Assembly: GCA_025201375.1 (NCBI GenBank)
Contig: JAIWZP010000010.1
Coordinates: forward strand, 434,001-498,000
Origin: Gongronella butleri
Lineage: Eukaryota > Mucoromycota > Mucoromycetes > Mucorales > Cunninghamellaceae
Length of the DNA stretch: 64,000 nucleotides
Reading direction: 5' to 3'
This document shows positions 25,524 to 37,646 of this stretch, one piece after another; position 1 is the first letter of the stretch, and each line of letters starts with the position of its first letter. The notes under the pieces are model-generated. The model had not been told where the DNA came from. It searched no databases and saw only the letters and a program-made list of their open reading frames with translations. A program made the position numbers and the translations under genes.

Positions 25524-26147
25524 GACGTCCCCTCGCTTTTTCGCCTTGTACTTTCCTCTTTCCTGTCCCCCTTTCCTTTTGCTTTAGGCTATATTTTTTT
25601 TTGCTTGCTTTGCTTTGTGACATGAATTTAAAAAGAAAAACAATTTGGATACACTTGTAATTTGGTGAAATACGCTTTCTATTACATCTTCGCCAAGAAG
25701 AGTCTTGAGACTCTTCGTATTTTGTGGAAGACTGAGGCGATCTGCGACAGACAATCGATGCAAATTTGAGAGAGATTGGATCATTTTACCGCTGTTGACC
25801 ATCTTTATTCTTCTAAGACACGCAAAATCGTCGTTTTCTCGGCATCTGCCTATGGTAAACGATTCCCAATTGGAATCTATTCCCAAGGAACTTGGAGAAA
25901 AATAACTACTTGGAAGCTGTTGTATTCAAGGGTCCAACTCAAGTGACGTTTGTGGCGCGTTTTAGCGTATTTAAGCTGATCGGTGCACGATGGATGGTTC
26001 TTGGCAGTGACGATGGCTGAGGATTGTGAAAATGAACACAAAAGAACATTCCAATAGTAAGGTGATACAACATGGCCGGTCAAAATCACATTAAAGGCGT
26101 GAGATTGCATGCGCCTCACGCTCTTTCTCCCTGGTATATTGTAATTC
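25524..26147. other. Intergenic, no gene seen
   Basis: 3' flank of VMA5 and 5' flank of the small secreted protein gene. C/T-rich 3' sequence is followed by unremarkable mixed DNA. Open frames here are short and show no family features. Confidence 0.5.
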
Positions 26148-26540
26148 ATGCATTTCAAGATAGTTAGGCTCCTTTTCAGCGTGTTTTGTTTGCTGTTCGT
26201 CGTTCATGCTAAGAATTTCCAAATATGTGGTGACAGAATGTGCAAGCAAAACTGCACCATTGTTCCCTCAGGAGAATGTTTTCCATATGGCAACAAATTT
26301 TACCTTGGCGTTTTCGTGCAAGACAATAGCTGGTTGAACTTCACAGCATTTTCAGACCCTCTCTGCTCAATCAACCTGACAAACACACCGATGGGCGGTG
26401 GTGGTTGTTCCTCATTTCTTTCCAAGGAATATGGCAATATAACGGTTGGCTTTACTGTTCCATCAGGCTCTCCAAAGACTATGGTCCTGAACAATGGCTT
26501 TTTCTTTTTAGCATTCGCACTTTTGTTCGCAAACTTGTAA
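26148..26540 (+). CDS. Small secreted, Cys-containing, probably GPI-anchored protein
   Basis: Intronless, 130 aa. Residues 1-21 are a clear signal peptide (hydrophobic RLLFSVFCLLFVVHA, cleavage after AHA-type ending). The mature part has six cysteines, four of them in the first 25 residues (CGDRMCKQNC then ECFPYG), and several N-glycosylation sequons such as NFT, NLT and NIT. The C-terminus is a short spacer ending in NNG followed by a hydrophobic tail (FFFLAFALLFANL), the layout of a GPI-anchor signal. Six cysteines suggest three disulfides. The family is not recognised. Cell-wall or surface protein, or effector-like, is the natural inference from architecture alone. Confidence 0.7.
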   Translation: MHFKIVRLLFSVFCLLFVVHAKNFQICGDRMCKQNCTIVPSGECFPYGNKFYLGVFVQDNSWLNFTAFSDPLCSINLTNTPMGGGGCSSFLSKEYGNITVGFTVPSGSPKTMVLNNGFFFLAFALLFANL

Positions 26541-26678
26541 GTTTTTGGTAAAAATAAAAAAAAAAAAGCTCGTGACACAGGCCTTGTTTGGTATCTTGTG
26601 CGACGTTCCGGAATTGCATTTAAAACCAACCCCGGGCTTACATCTTTTCATCTTTTTTTTCCCTTTTCAATTGTCAAG

Positions 26679-26879
26679 ATGAGCCAAAATCCACTTCAAG
26701 AACGAGGACACGCCGCTGAAGAGAAATGGGCGCGTGAACAGGCAAGTGACTCGATTGTCGCGTGCTTGGCGTAGACAAGCGCACTTACACGCGTCTTTTT
26801 TTTGAAACAGGAAGCTGCCAAGAAGAAAGCACTCCAAGAAGCTGCCAAGAAAAAGGAGCAAGAGACCAAAAAGCAATGA
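26679..26879 (+). CDS. 43-residue basic helical protein, possibly ATPase-inhibitor-like
   Basis: Two exons (26679-26741, 26811-26879) encode 43 aa, almost entirely predicted helix with a Lys/Glu/Ala-rich second half (KKKALQEAAKKKEQE). The segment PLQERGHAAEEKWAREQE resembles the F-x-x-R-E-x-A-x-E-x-x-x-x-R-x-x-E pattern of the mitochondrial F1-ATPase inhibitor family, but no targeting peptide is visible. The intron begins with GC (CAG|GCAAGT at 26742) and ends CAG. A GT donor four bases on would shift into an implausible frame. A leaderless paralogue of another helical family cannot be excluded. Confidence 0.6.
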
Positions 26880-27092
26880 AATATCAAGTAGATTTTTATC
26901 GTGGGCAAATAAATTAAACACAGACGAAAAAAAAACAGTATAAAGAAATCGAAAAGAAGAAAGGGACGAAGAGAAGAAGAGAATATTAAAGGGATGAGTG
27001 GGCTAAGGGGGATAAAGGATCACAATTCTGTGTACGTTGGATGATTGTATGAAAAAAAAAAAAGGAGGAGAGTGTCAAGCACACGAATGTTT

Positions 27093-29084
27093 TTAGGCAG
27101 ACGTGGGTTGCTCACGAGGGTGGAAGCTCATGATGCAGCCGTCTTGAGGGTAGATCGTGGCAAAAATCCTGGGAAAAAAAAAAAAAAAGTGAGCTCGATG
27201 GATGACGATTTGGCTTTTTTTCCCATTTCTTACGAGATATCGTCGCTCTTTTCGGTGCGATAGTGAGTCCAGTCCATCTTGAGGGAGGCTTGGGCCACGG
27301 TGGCCATCAAGTGCATGATGGCGTATTCGCGGCCGAGACAGTGATGGGGGCCATTGCCAAAGACCATGAAGTTCTTGGGCGACTTTTCGGCGGTGCCGGT
27401 GGGGCCCCAGCGGTCGGGATCAAAGGCATCGGGGTTGGGGTAGGCGACGGGGTCGTGGAGGGCGGGGTAGGTGGTGGGGATGAGCATGGCGCCCTTGGGG
27501 ACGGTGTAAGACTCGGTGAGGGGCCAATCGCGGTCAGTCTTGTAAGGGACCATCAAGACAGGAGGTCGCAGACGGAGGATTTCCTTGACAACCTGGCGCA
27601 AATAGGGCGATTCTTCCATGAGCTCGAGCGACAGGTCCATGTCGATCTTGCCGTTGCGCACGCGCACCTGTTCCTCGCGCACGCGTTCGAGAACATCGGG
27701 GTGGTCGGCGAGCAATTGGAAGGCCCACGTAAGCGCAGACGACGTGGCATCCTGGCTAGCGAACAACATGGTCAGGATGGTAAGGGCAATCTCGCGATCG
27801 TCGAATTTGCGGGGCGCGGGCTTGCCGGCGCGCTCACACTCGAGCTCATATTCCTTGAGCGAGCTGATCCACGCATCCATCATGGACTTGACCTGGCCGC
27901 CATTGTCCATGCGCACACGCGAGTCCTTGATGGCCTCGATAAAGTGCTTGACAATGTACTTTCGCGACTGGACAGCCTTGTACACCTTGGTGCCAGGCAA
28001 AGGAAGGGGGAAATTCACAAGTTCCAACGCAGCAGTGATGTTGAAATACTCTTCCGAGATCTTCTCGGCCACTTCGTCCGACATGTGGTAGCCAAGGAAC
28101 ACGCGCAGCGACGATTCCATGTTCAATTCGCGGAAATGCCATTGATATTGCTGCTTTTCGCCATCCATTGCCAACCAGCGGTTAAAGTGCTTCTCGTACA
28201 CGGCCTCTTGGATGGGGATATACATGCCAAGCGCCTTGCGCGTAAACAGCACGTTCAAGCCCTTGCGGTAGTCAACGTGCGCCTTGCCATTCAAAAACAC
28301 CCAATTATCGGGGCACAAGATGTACTTCATCGAGTCCACAACCGTGGGCGACGCCCACGCAGGCGAGTTGAGAATCTTGCGCGACAATTCGCAGGTCGAC
28401 GCAATCACGACAAAGCTGGATTAAACAAAAAAAAAAAAAATAAAAAAAATTGTCAATTGGTCGTGTTTTTTTTCCACTTTTTCCATATTTTTTTTGTCAT
28501 ACCGATCAAAGACACCGACACAAGAAAGCTCGCCGCTCTTCCACTTGTTCATGTAACCCTCAAAGGTAGGATGGAGCGAGTCCATGAAGGCACCAATGAT
28601 GGGGATCTTGAACTTTGGGCCGGGAAGCGATTGCTTCTTCTTGAGGTACACATATTGCTCATAGGCAAAGAGACCCACGACCGCCGAGCAAATCACCGCC
28701 GTCGTCGAGACATTGGGCTTCTTGCTGAACAGAGTGTTCATAAAGGCAGCAATGGTGTTTTTGGTCGTTTCAAGGAGACGAGGATCCAGGAGACTGAGGT
28801 AAAAACAAAATAAAAAGTGTCAATGCATGGGCGGAGATGCAGAAAAAATCCAAGCAAGCCAGCAGCAAGAATGAAGCACAAACAAAGAAAAAAAAGGGAG
28901 GTGCTACGTTGGGGAGGGCAGGGAGGGAAAATGTGCGTTGTTTGCGGGCAAAAAGAGGGGCTGTGTGCCGAGGCATAGCAAAATTAAGCGCGCTTTATCA
29001 AGCATCCCCATGTTTGCCTGCCCGCACAAGCGAGTAAAGGAAAGAAAAAATAGAATTGCAGCAACTTTACCTAGTAGAGGCCAT
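27093..29084 (-). CDS. ERG5: Sterol C-22 desaturase, cytochrome P450 CYP61
   Basis: Endoplasmic-reticulum P450 that introduces the C22-C23 double bond in the sterol side chain, near the end of ergosterol synthesis. Four exons (29084-29071, 28793-28503, 28415-27234, 27168-27093) encode 520 aa, close to the usual 510-540. An N-terminal membrane anchor (VICSAVVGLFAYEQYVYL) is followed by the proline-rich hinge LPGPKFKIP. The I-helix LFASQDATSSALTW carries the CYP61-type signature. ExxR is KEILRLRPP, and the haem-binding loop is FGNGPHHCLGREYA with C as the thiolate ligand. The C-terminus is ATIYPQDGCIMSFHPR. The first exon has only 14 nt (MAST plus part of a codon) and is followed by a 277-nt leader-like intron, so the very N-terminus is slightly less certain. 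Confidence 0.95.
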
Positions 29085-32000
29085 GGTCAAGTATATTAAA
29101 GAGGCAAAAGGAAGGTGTTTGTGGGCGGAGAGCTGGCGGGTAAAGTATTTACTGCGAGAGGATCCGGGAAAGTGAAGGGGGACAAGGTGGGTCGATCTAT
29201 ATTAAGCAAAAGAGCTGTCGAACAGAACGAGAAAGGACCGAGCAAAAGGGAAGCTGCGCGTGTCAACGGATAAAAAAGAAGAAAACAAAGAAAAAGAGGT
29301 GTCCTCGTGGGGAGACGCTGCAGTTTCTTATGGGAAAGGAAGGTTTGAAAAGAGAAAAAAGAAGAAAAGAAAGAAGCTGTTGTTTTGAATGGCACAAGAA
29401 AAATAAGGCTTCACGAAGCGACATGTTGACTGGCCAATCAATGCGCGTGGAAATCCATTTGAATGCTCCGTACGACCTTGCCTTTGATGACATTGGACTG
29501 GAAGTTCCTTGCTCATAAAATAAAAACCAGCACCGCCGCTTCCGGATAAGCCGATCCTTTGCAATTTGTCGATCCAAGCTGCCAACGCCAATACATATGC
29601 GTCGACCATGCACGCTTCTTAATGAGGAACCTCAAAGGGATCATCCTGGTCATGCTTGTCAAAGGACGATCTGGCAGGCCGTCCGAGGGTCTCATCACAA
29701 ACAAATAGAAGAATTCCAAATTTGGACTCCTCTGGCTCGCTGCCCCTTGAATCTCGGGAAAACTTCCTATCATCTCGACCCGCCCCCCCCCAAAAAAAAA
29801 GAAAAAGATCATGCCACAAATGCCTCGCTCGATATTTTTTGACATCCAATGTCAACACAAAAGTATCAGCATCAGTGTCGCGGCGTGCGTCGCAGCAAAA
29901 TTGTGTGTTCCCCTGAAACCTGTGTGGAAAAGACCCAAAAAAAAAAGAGTTGGTGTCCCCGGCCGGCCCCCTTTTTATCCGGAGATGTGGTGATACAAGA
30001 TTGGGATCAACACATCCTTTTGCCTGCAAATTCGACAGCTTGCTTCTGTTGATGGTCATGTGCCACTCGCATTTTCACCCCTTTTTTCCATGACCATGCC
30101 CTAAACGGCCTTTCGGGTTCCTTTTTTTTTTATGTTGTCACTCGTCACATGATCCTGCAAGCGTTCCTGGAGAGCGCTAGTGGACATCCCGCCTGGATGC
30201 GAGCTTAAATCAACGCGTTTTTCGCTTGCTCACAGATCAAAGCGCGGACATTCCGGCCATGGCTTGGTCATTCTTTGCCTTTTGCAGCTACAATGTTTGC
30301 CCACGTGTCAAGACAGCCAAACTGTTGCACGACCCTTTTGTTAAAAGTGATCCCAGAGAACGACAGTAAGGAAAAAGGGGAACAAGGAGAAAACCTCAAT
30401 TGTCGCTTATCACTGCTGTTACTACAACGGTGCGGAGTTCGGCGCCGGGTCGAGTGCGTACAAAAAAAAAAAAAAAAAAAAAGATGTTCATTTCTACGAG
30501 TTTTTGTTTTATACAAAAAAAATTTCTACGAGTCCATTTTTTGACAGCAGTTTGTTAAAGGTCAGCTCAAAATATCACTTTCTGTTGGAACCTTCATTAC
30601 TGTATTCAATGTGAAGACAATTCATGATACACATGGTTAGCTACAATTCGCGGCTGATCTGTCCATTTAATTTTTACGCGCAGTGGACAGAAATTGACGC
30701 GTGCTATCATTTCAATAATTGCAGCATTGCGCTACACTGCACAAAAAGACACGCGTTTGCCTTTGGAGAATGAAATTGCACGATTTCTGGACTTTGGCCT
30801 GTTGTGCCTCCAGAATTTTCTTTTGCAGCCTACCTGCCTGCCGATGAAACATGCGTCAAGGGATGAACGATAGTAGGCCGGTGCGAGGGATTTAGGTCTG
30901 TACGATTTTTTTTTCAACCTGCAAATTTCAAAACACCAAATTTGGCTTATTTTGCATTTATCTCACGTACGAGAAAAGGGGGCCTTTTTGGCTCGATTTG
31001 AACGCGTGTTATTTCGCGTGACGTCAGTGATGCGCACTCCACGAGCGACATGAATTCATGCGCCGTGCACTTCGCAATCAGATGATTGCAGCTGTGCGTC
31101 TTTGTGGCTTGTTGATTCCGTGCAATTCGCCTGGAAAGTAAACCACAAAATTGCTCATTGCTCGTGACTTGCCAGATGGATCGCGCTCTTTTTTGGTCTT
31201 TTTCGTGGTTTCTCACATCCCTTTCTCTTGTAGGAAAGTTTGGTGCGATTTGTGAGACTTAATTTTCCATTTTTGTTCTGGGAGCTCGTCACGGCCAATG
31301 TCTTTGTGTTCTACCTCCGCGCAAGAATTTTTGACAGCTGTGAATTGAGTTCCATTGGGTTCTGTAGCTCACCATTTCACATGCGGGCCCGTTTCAAGGT
31401 TGCTTGTGGATCAGCTTGCTTAAAAATTATCGATTTTGTTTATTTTACGCTTTTATAAGGCTCTGTGACATCAATGGCGCAGCTGGCCGACGCGGCCGCT
31501 TTCGTTCAATTCCGTGCGTGAAGATGCATCTTTTATCACGCCAAAACCGGACCGCGCCTCTAGGTCGGCCGCTGAGCAAATGGCATTCAAAATACGAATT
31601 GATTTGTTCATGCCTGTGAACGCAGGCCATCTTCCTTTTTGTAGCCGCCAAGTCGAGGTCAATTGGTGTCGCGCGCGTCACTCTCTCATCTGCGCAAGTT
31701 TCAAAGAGGACGGCGCTTGGTTTTCTGACATGCGCGTCATAAAATGGGCGGCTGGGTCCAAATCGGGCTCTGCGATCCTCTTTTTTTTATTTTTTTGGGT
31801 CTGCAACACCCCCACACCAGCTATTGGCTGCTATATGAGCGGCTTGGTGGAATTGGGGCACTGTTGATTAGAATAAAAAAAAAAAAAAGAGCCACTGCCT
31901 AATATACTTTGTTGTTCAACGATGCACGGCAGTGTGTTTTGCCATTTGGCCTTTAGCCGAAATGTGTGGGCCGCATTCAGGGCAACATCCGAGCGGCGCT

Positions 32001-32156
32001 TGTTGATTTGCACATGATTGATCCCCGCCAGGTTGCCAACCGCATTTTGGTTTCATAATCAAAAATGCTGATTTTGCATTGATTCCTTGTTTGGCCGATC
32101 TTCTTTTTTTTTTCTTCTTTCTTTTTCCCCGTCTTTTTGTTCTTTTAGAGGTTGAC
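29085..32156. other. 3-kb intergenic region, no gene recognised
   Basis: Starts with purine-rich DNA upstream of ERG5, then short unrelated open frames without family features. It includes a partial R1 repeat copy (30600-30975), an A22 tract at 30461-30482 and a C/T-rich leader (32100-32145) before the pyrophosphatase gene, ending in TTTTAG. That ending suggests a 5' UTR intron of the next gene. No gene can be supported. Confidence 0.5.
30600..30975. repeat. Dispersed repeat family R1, partial copy c
   Basis: Matches by eye the left part of R1 copies a and b, especially 'tgtgcctccagaatttt...cagcctacctgcctgccgatgaaa' (about 30803-30850) against 13525-13580 and 53350-53400. Only the left ~350 bp of the family is present. 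Confidence 0.6.
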
Positions 32157-33933
32157 ATGTACGAAACAGCGACCATTGGCAAACGATATACCAAACAATA
32201 TCGCATTTACCTGCGTACGACTTTTACATGGGGCTGATGAGAGTGAAAAAGAGAAACAAAAGCAAAAAAAAAGAGGGAGTTGTGCTATTTTTGCTCGTTT
32301 GCGGGGTAAAATAGGCTCACTGTTGTCTCTTTTGTAGGCAAGGACGGGCAAATCATCTCGCCATTCCATGACATTCCACTGTATGCCAACAAGGAGCAGA
32401 CCATTGTCAACATGGTCGTGGAGATTCCTCGATGGACGAATGCCAAGGTCGAGGTAAAGTGCAATTGAGACCTTGGAGCTCGGCTAAAGGCGTGTTGCAT
32501 TGGGACTGATCCATCGTGCATTATGATGTAGATTGCCACCGGTGAGAAGATGAACCCATTGAAGCAGGATATCAAAAAGGGCAAACTTCGATTTGTGCGC
32601 AATTGCTTTCCTTACAAGGGATACATTTGGAATTACGGCGCCTTGCCTCAGGTAAGAAAAAAAGAGTGCGAAAAAAAAGGGAAGAAAATGGCGAAAAAAA
32701 AAAGGAGTAGGTCAGACGCCCACTTTTTTTTGCAAAAAGGAGGCGGCGCCAAGGGCAAAACAGGGAGAAAGTGACTTGATGTGTTGCCTGTGCACCGACA
32801 AGATCTCATCCCATCTCTGTTGACTCTATCTGTTTTTTTTTTTTCCGGGGGTGCGCGCGATCAGACCTGGGAAGATCCAACGGAGGTGAACCAAGACACG
32901 GGGGCCAAGGGTGACAATGACCCAATTGATGTGTGCGAGATTGGCGAACAGATTGGCTATCCTGGCCAGGTGAAGCAAGTGAAAATTCTCGGTGTTTTGG
33001 CGCTTTTAGATGAAGGTGAAACGGATTGGAAGCTGATTGCCATCGATGTCAAGGATCCCATGGCGGCTGTGCTCCATGGTAACGCAAAGAGGACGAGAAA
33101 GAGAGAAGGCGAGAAAAAAAAAAAAAAAAAAGGAGGGGGGTGCCGATTGAGCAAGTGAGAGAGAGAGAGAGAAAGAGCGAAATCGATCGGCATGACACTC
33201 TTGAGCTGACCCGCACATCCCCCACGACCCGTCTCCCTATTGTGGCATGGGATAATGATGACATAGATATTGACGATGTGCAGAAGCATTTCCCCAATTT
33301 GCTGCAAGCCACGCGCCACTGGTTCAAAATTTACAAGATGCCCGACGGCAAGCCGGAAAATCAATTCGCTTTTGGCGGTCAATGCAAGAACAAGGTAATT
33401 TAAAAGAGAGAGGGGTTTATGCAGGCCGAATTGCGCTTGCATGAGTGGCAGGCTCGCGTCCCCCCAGATTAAAAAAAAATCCACGGGGAAGATGCAGGTC
33501 GTGTAACGCGTCTTTTTTCATTTTTTCTCACGTTAGGCGTACGCGCAAGCTGTGGTCAATGAGACGCATTCGGCTTGGAAGCGGCTGATTCATGGCAAAG
33601 TACCAAACAAGGCTGATACCCATGCCATTGATACGTAAGGAGAGCATTGACCAAGGCAACAGAAAAGGCAAATTCAGGACAAAAGGCCCCAACTTTAATT
33701 TTTTTTATGAAATCATATAGCACCAATATGACGGTGGACCAATCGCCATACAAGGCGGCTGTCGAGTTACACAGATTGGCCAGTGCCAAGGTGAGTTAGT
33801 GCTCAATGTTAGAAAAAAAGAGGCATTGTTTGTCCTGACCCTTTTTTTTCATCCATCATGGCAGGGTGTTGAGCAAGATTATAGAATTGATGGTCGTGAT
33901 GACAAGTGGTATCATATCAAGTCGCAATTGTAA
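32157..33933 (+). CDS. IPP1: Inorganic pyrophosphatase, soluble family I
   Basis: Hydrolyses pyrophosphate to two phosphates in the cytosol, which pulls biosynthetic reactions forward. Eight exons (32157-32214, 32338-32453, 32532-32651, 32865-33078, 33267-33394, 33537-33634, 33721-33790, 33865-33933) encode 290 aa; yeast Ipp1 is 287. Conserved blocks are [49 protein letters not shown], the Mg-binding signature [28 protein letters not shown] and [10 protein letters not shown]. All metal-binding aspartates of the signature are present. The ATG lies eleven bases after a TTTTAG, so a 5' UTR intron is likely. Exons follow the yeast protein without gaps, which argues for a functional gene. Confidence 0.96.
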
Positions 33934-34420
33934 ATGTATAAAGACGCGTCCTCATTGAAAGGATCTTCATTTCCGTGTTATTGTGCGTGTGTGTGTGTGG
34001 ACCGGGAATTCAATGGATAATCCAATGGCGCGTCACCACTTTTATAATCCTAGAGCGCTCGCTCCCTGACAATGAAAATCCTGTCCTGCCCCCTCCCTCC
34101 CTTTTTCCTCCTTTTTTTTTTCTTCTTCTTTCTCATTTCCCCAACGCCCACCTCTTTTTTTTTTTTTTTTTCCTTTTTTTTTCTCTCTCTCTTTCTTCTT
34201 CTTCTTTCTATCTTTTATTCTTTGGAAAGAAGAAACTAGACTGGGACTCCCTTCTTGTCTTTTTCTCTCTCTCTTGCTGCCAATTGTACTTTCCTTCAAC
34301 TTTTGAAGCCCATTCCTTTCCTTTCTTTACTCTTGTTGTTATTATTCTCCCCTTCTCTCCGTCTCCCTTATCACTCGCACTCTCTTCCACGCACTCGCCC
34401 TTTTTTTACCCTAGTTAATT
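33934..34420. promoter_or_regulatory. Pyrimidine-rich promoter and 5' UTR of the SH3 gene
   Basis: 487 nt between pyrophosphatase and SH3 gene. From about 34085 to 34410 the + strand is almost pure C/T with long T runs, ending shortly before the ATG at 34421. CT-rich stretches upstream of starts are common in fungal promoters. Specific sites are not identifiable. Confidence 0.45.
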
Positions 34421-34847
34421 ATGAGCCATTCTCCGTTTACCAGCTTTTCCGTCTTTTTGAAAAAGGTAAAATAGCACAACGACGTGGTGTGGCGCACTGT
34501 TGTTGCTCAGCCCGAGTGCCTGGTCTCACTTTTTATTTCTTTTTTTTTTTCCCTAAAGTTCACAGGCAAAGGGTCGCTACGACGACGATTGACAAAAAAG
34601 ACAACGCGCACGCAGGCTCGTCCGCTCACGGTGGTGCCGCCCAGCAAGTCCAATGCACCCGAAGACTTGGCATCCGTCAGCACGTGCTCATTGTCACTGC
34701 ATCAGGATGAAAAGCGCCTCTCTATGCCGGTCATAGTGAGTGAGAAATCCGCGTTGGACAATGAAATCAAGGTAAAAATTGTGAATTGGGATCATGTGTC
34801 TTTTTCCAACTTTTTTTTGGTGCCTATTTTTGTGGTGGCTCATTCCC

Positions 34848-34908
<61 letters not shown>

Positions 34909-35562
34909 TTATAGCACGCGACTCCAAGCCCAGCAACGTCGCCCGTGCCTTCCGCGACGCAAAACCAGCCCCAGCATGAGGATGATGATACCATTGAAGC
35001 TGTCCATGGCGACGACAAGCAGCAATCATCCCGCGCCTCGTCCATTGACATCGCTTTGGCCGACGCGCGCGCCGCTACACCAACGACTGGCACGGAAAAC
35101 ATCGAAAAAGCGTCAAATAACGAAAATCGAGAAATGGAGCAAGACGACGACGACAATGACGAGCAGCAGCCGTCCATCTCGACGAGCACGTCGCATTCGA
35201 CGTCGTCCATGGACCTTGACGACCAAGAGCCGCCTGTCGCGTCTTCCACGACACCTGTCGCGCTTGAAACGGACGCGCCATTGATTTTGATTCGCGATTT
35301 CGCGTACGACGAGGCGTCGCCGCTTCATCGCGGGATCCCTGACGTGAAACACACGTCGTCGGTGATCTCATTGTCGTCGACACGCTTCAATGGGTGCCAA
35401 GGCCGCGCGCTCTTTGATTTCGAGCCTGAATCGGAACATGAGATCCCCATGAAGGCCGGACAGACCATCTGGATCCAATACCGCCAGTGTGAAGGTTGGC
35501 TCATTGCCGACGTCGATGAAGAAACTGGCCTTGTCCCTGAATCCTATGTCGAAAGGCTATGA
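34421..35562 (+). CDS. SH3-domain adaptor, Nbp2/Skb5-like
   Basis: Three exons (34421-34465, 34559-34771, 34915-35562) encode 301 aa. The single recognisable domain is a C-terminal SH3, residues about 240-300: ALFDFEPESEHEIPMKAG, then IWIQYRQCEGWLIADV, then ETGLVPESYVERL. This pattern (FEPE.E.E, GWLIA, TGLVPE.YV) is that of budding-yeast Nbp2 and fission-yeast Skb5. These adaptors bring PP2C phosphatases or PAK kinases to MAPK cascades. The N-terminal half is low-complexity with a short basic patch (GKGSLRRRLTKKTTRTQ) and a long acidic/Ser segment. Intron 2 contains an uninterrupted T tract of roughly 50 nt just before its TATAG acceptor. Confidence 0.85.
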
Positions 35563-36830
35563 TCGCCCATTTCCCTCCTATTAGGATCCACTTTTTGGCA
35601 TTGATTGTCGCCGCTCCATGATCCACCCACCCTCGCGTCTTGCCCCATTCCCCCCCCCTTTGGCGCCCCCATCTTGTCTTTTGATTCTCCTGGTGTCGCA
35701 CGTACTCTTTTTTTTTTCTTTTTTCTTTTTGCTCTCCCTCTCTCCTATGTTTTCACAACTCTTTTGGGACCCATCTTTGATCGGTGCTCGGTGTCATCCA
35801 ATGTCTCACTCCCTGCTTTTTTGGATCCTGGCTCACTGATCTACTCCTCTTTTTGCTCCCCCTCCCTCTTGTTTCCATATTATCTACTTTTTACTCTTTT
35901 TCTGTCCTGTCCCCCATTTATGGCTCTATTTTAGTTTTTATTTTGTTGTCCTTTCTCTCTCTCTCCTCTCACCCCAATTCACCCGCAAGAAAGGCGCGGA
36001 TGCGTCCTTTTCTTGCATTCTTGCCTTTTCTCCCTCCAAGCATCTCTTTTTTTTTTTTCCAATGTCAGTGTACTCATGTTTCTTTCCCCCCAAAAAAATA
36101 ATAAAACAAATGCATCGACTGGCAAAAAAAAAAAAAAAAAAAAAAGGAGCCAATTGGTGATAAAAAGCGCCAGGGACCGCGTGGGCGCGAGAACGTGATA
36201 GCAAGAAAAACACATTTTAAGCTTTTGTAATCTATCTTATGTTTCTCCCAAAAAATAATGCATTGACTGGCAACAAATGGCAATAAATGGCGAGCACCAC
36301 GTAAAAAGACGCTCTGTTTAAGCTTTTTATTTTGTATATAATTAAAAGTGCATTCTAGTGATCTAGGTTGTCGTACGTGTACACTTTGTTCACAAAATAA
36401 TGTCGCAAATAAAAAAGAAACAATGAGTTGCACAGCCTTCACGACAACAAACGACGCTTGAAAACTTACGTTAAGTAATTTGTGGCTATAGCAGCCTTTT
36501 ACGCATGGCGATAACCGGCGCGGAAGAAGAAATGGATGAAGAGGGCAGCGGTCGGCAATCTGGAAGACACCAGGGGTGAATTACATCCATAGCACGACAT
36601 GCCAGGAAAGACCAGCCAAAGTGGGCAGCGCTTGCTTTAAAAGCGGCCGGGGGCAGAGGTCTTGAAGCGGCCAAGCAATAGGAGGACCAGGGCAGCCATA
36701 CATGAGGATTTGCATCTTGATCACTTGTAGATTTGTAGCAGGTCTTGGAAGTGGTGGCGGTGGTGGGAGGAAGAAAAGATGAAGAATGAAGACAATCCAA
36801 TACCAGATATTTCGCCTTTTTGTACCTTTC
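35563..36830. other. Intergenic, pyrimidine-rich then A-rich, no gene supported
   Basis: The 3' flank of the SH3 gene stays strongly C/T-rich to about 36060. It is followed by an A22 tract (36124-36145) and ordinary AT-rich DNA. A minus-strand open frame at 36486-36833 shows no family signature and was not accepted. Confidence 0.5.
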
Positions 36831-36839
36831 CACTTGTTG

Positions 36840-37592
36840 TCAGTGATCGTCGTGGTTCGTTTACAGACGTCATTGCTGCTTGGACCTTTTCAAAGAGCAC
36901 CACGCGTTCCAGACCGACCCCTTGCTGCTCATCGTGCCGTGATCGTCAATGGACGTCAGCCCTAAACGCGTAACCACAGAGACCTCATTGCAAAATCGTG
37001 GTCGAGACTTTTTTTTACAGGATCGTCATGCGCTCTGATTTCCTTGCAGCTCACCATGGAGCGATCATCAATTGTAAGCAATTTTTTTTTCTCCTGAATG
37101 TTTGTTCGTGTCGTCGGCGCTGACCGAGGAAGCATAAAGAGCACAATGCGAAATTTGTGATCGATTTTTTTTGTTTTTACAAAAGCATCGCACGTTCAGA
37201 TTAATTTACTGCGGCTCGTTGTGGGGTGACCGTGAGTGCGTGACGTCAGACTTTACCACAGATGCACAAAGCGCGCACTGCAAAATTGCAGTCGCTTTGT
37301 TTTTTAAAGAGCATCCGTCACTCGGATTAATTTACGTGCATCTCATCGTGGAGTGGTCATCAATGGTAAGCAAGTTTTTTTTTTTTTTTTTCTAAATGAG
37401 TGTGCGTGTCGTCGGCCCTGACCGAGGAAGCATAACGAGCACACTGCTGAGGTCGCTTGCAGCTCATCACGGATTGATTGTCAATGCATAAGCTTTTTTC
37501 TCCTGAATGTGCATGCGTGACGTGAGCCTTCACCGCGGAAGCACATTGAAAACCCCTGTGCCACAACTATTGATGCTATTTCTACACGGCGT

Positions 37593-37646
<54 letters not shown>

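Noticed and set aside
27263..28813. Long + strand open frame (about 516 codons) opposite ERG5
   Set aside because: Exact antisense shadow of ERG5; composition is the mirror of its codon use and it shows no family features.
36486..36833. 115-codon minus-strand frame
   Set aside because: No recognisable motif, Ser/Pro-biased composition, adjacent to tandem repeats; not distinguishable from chance.
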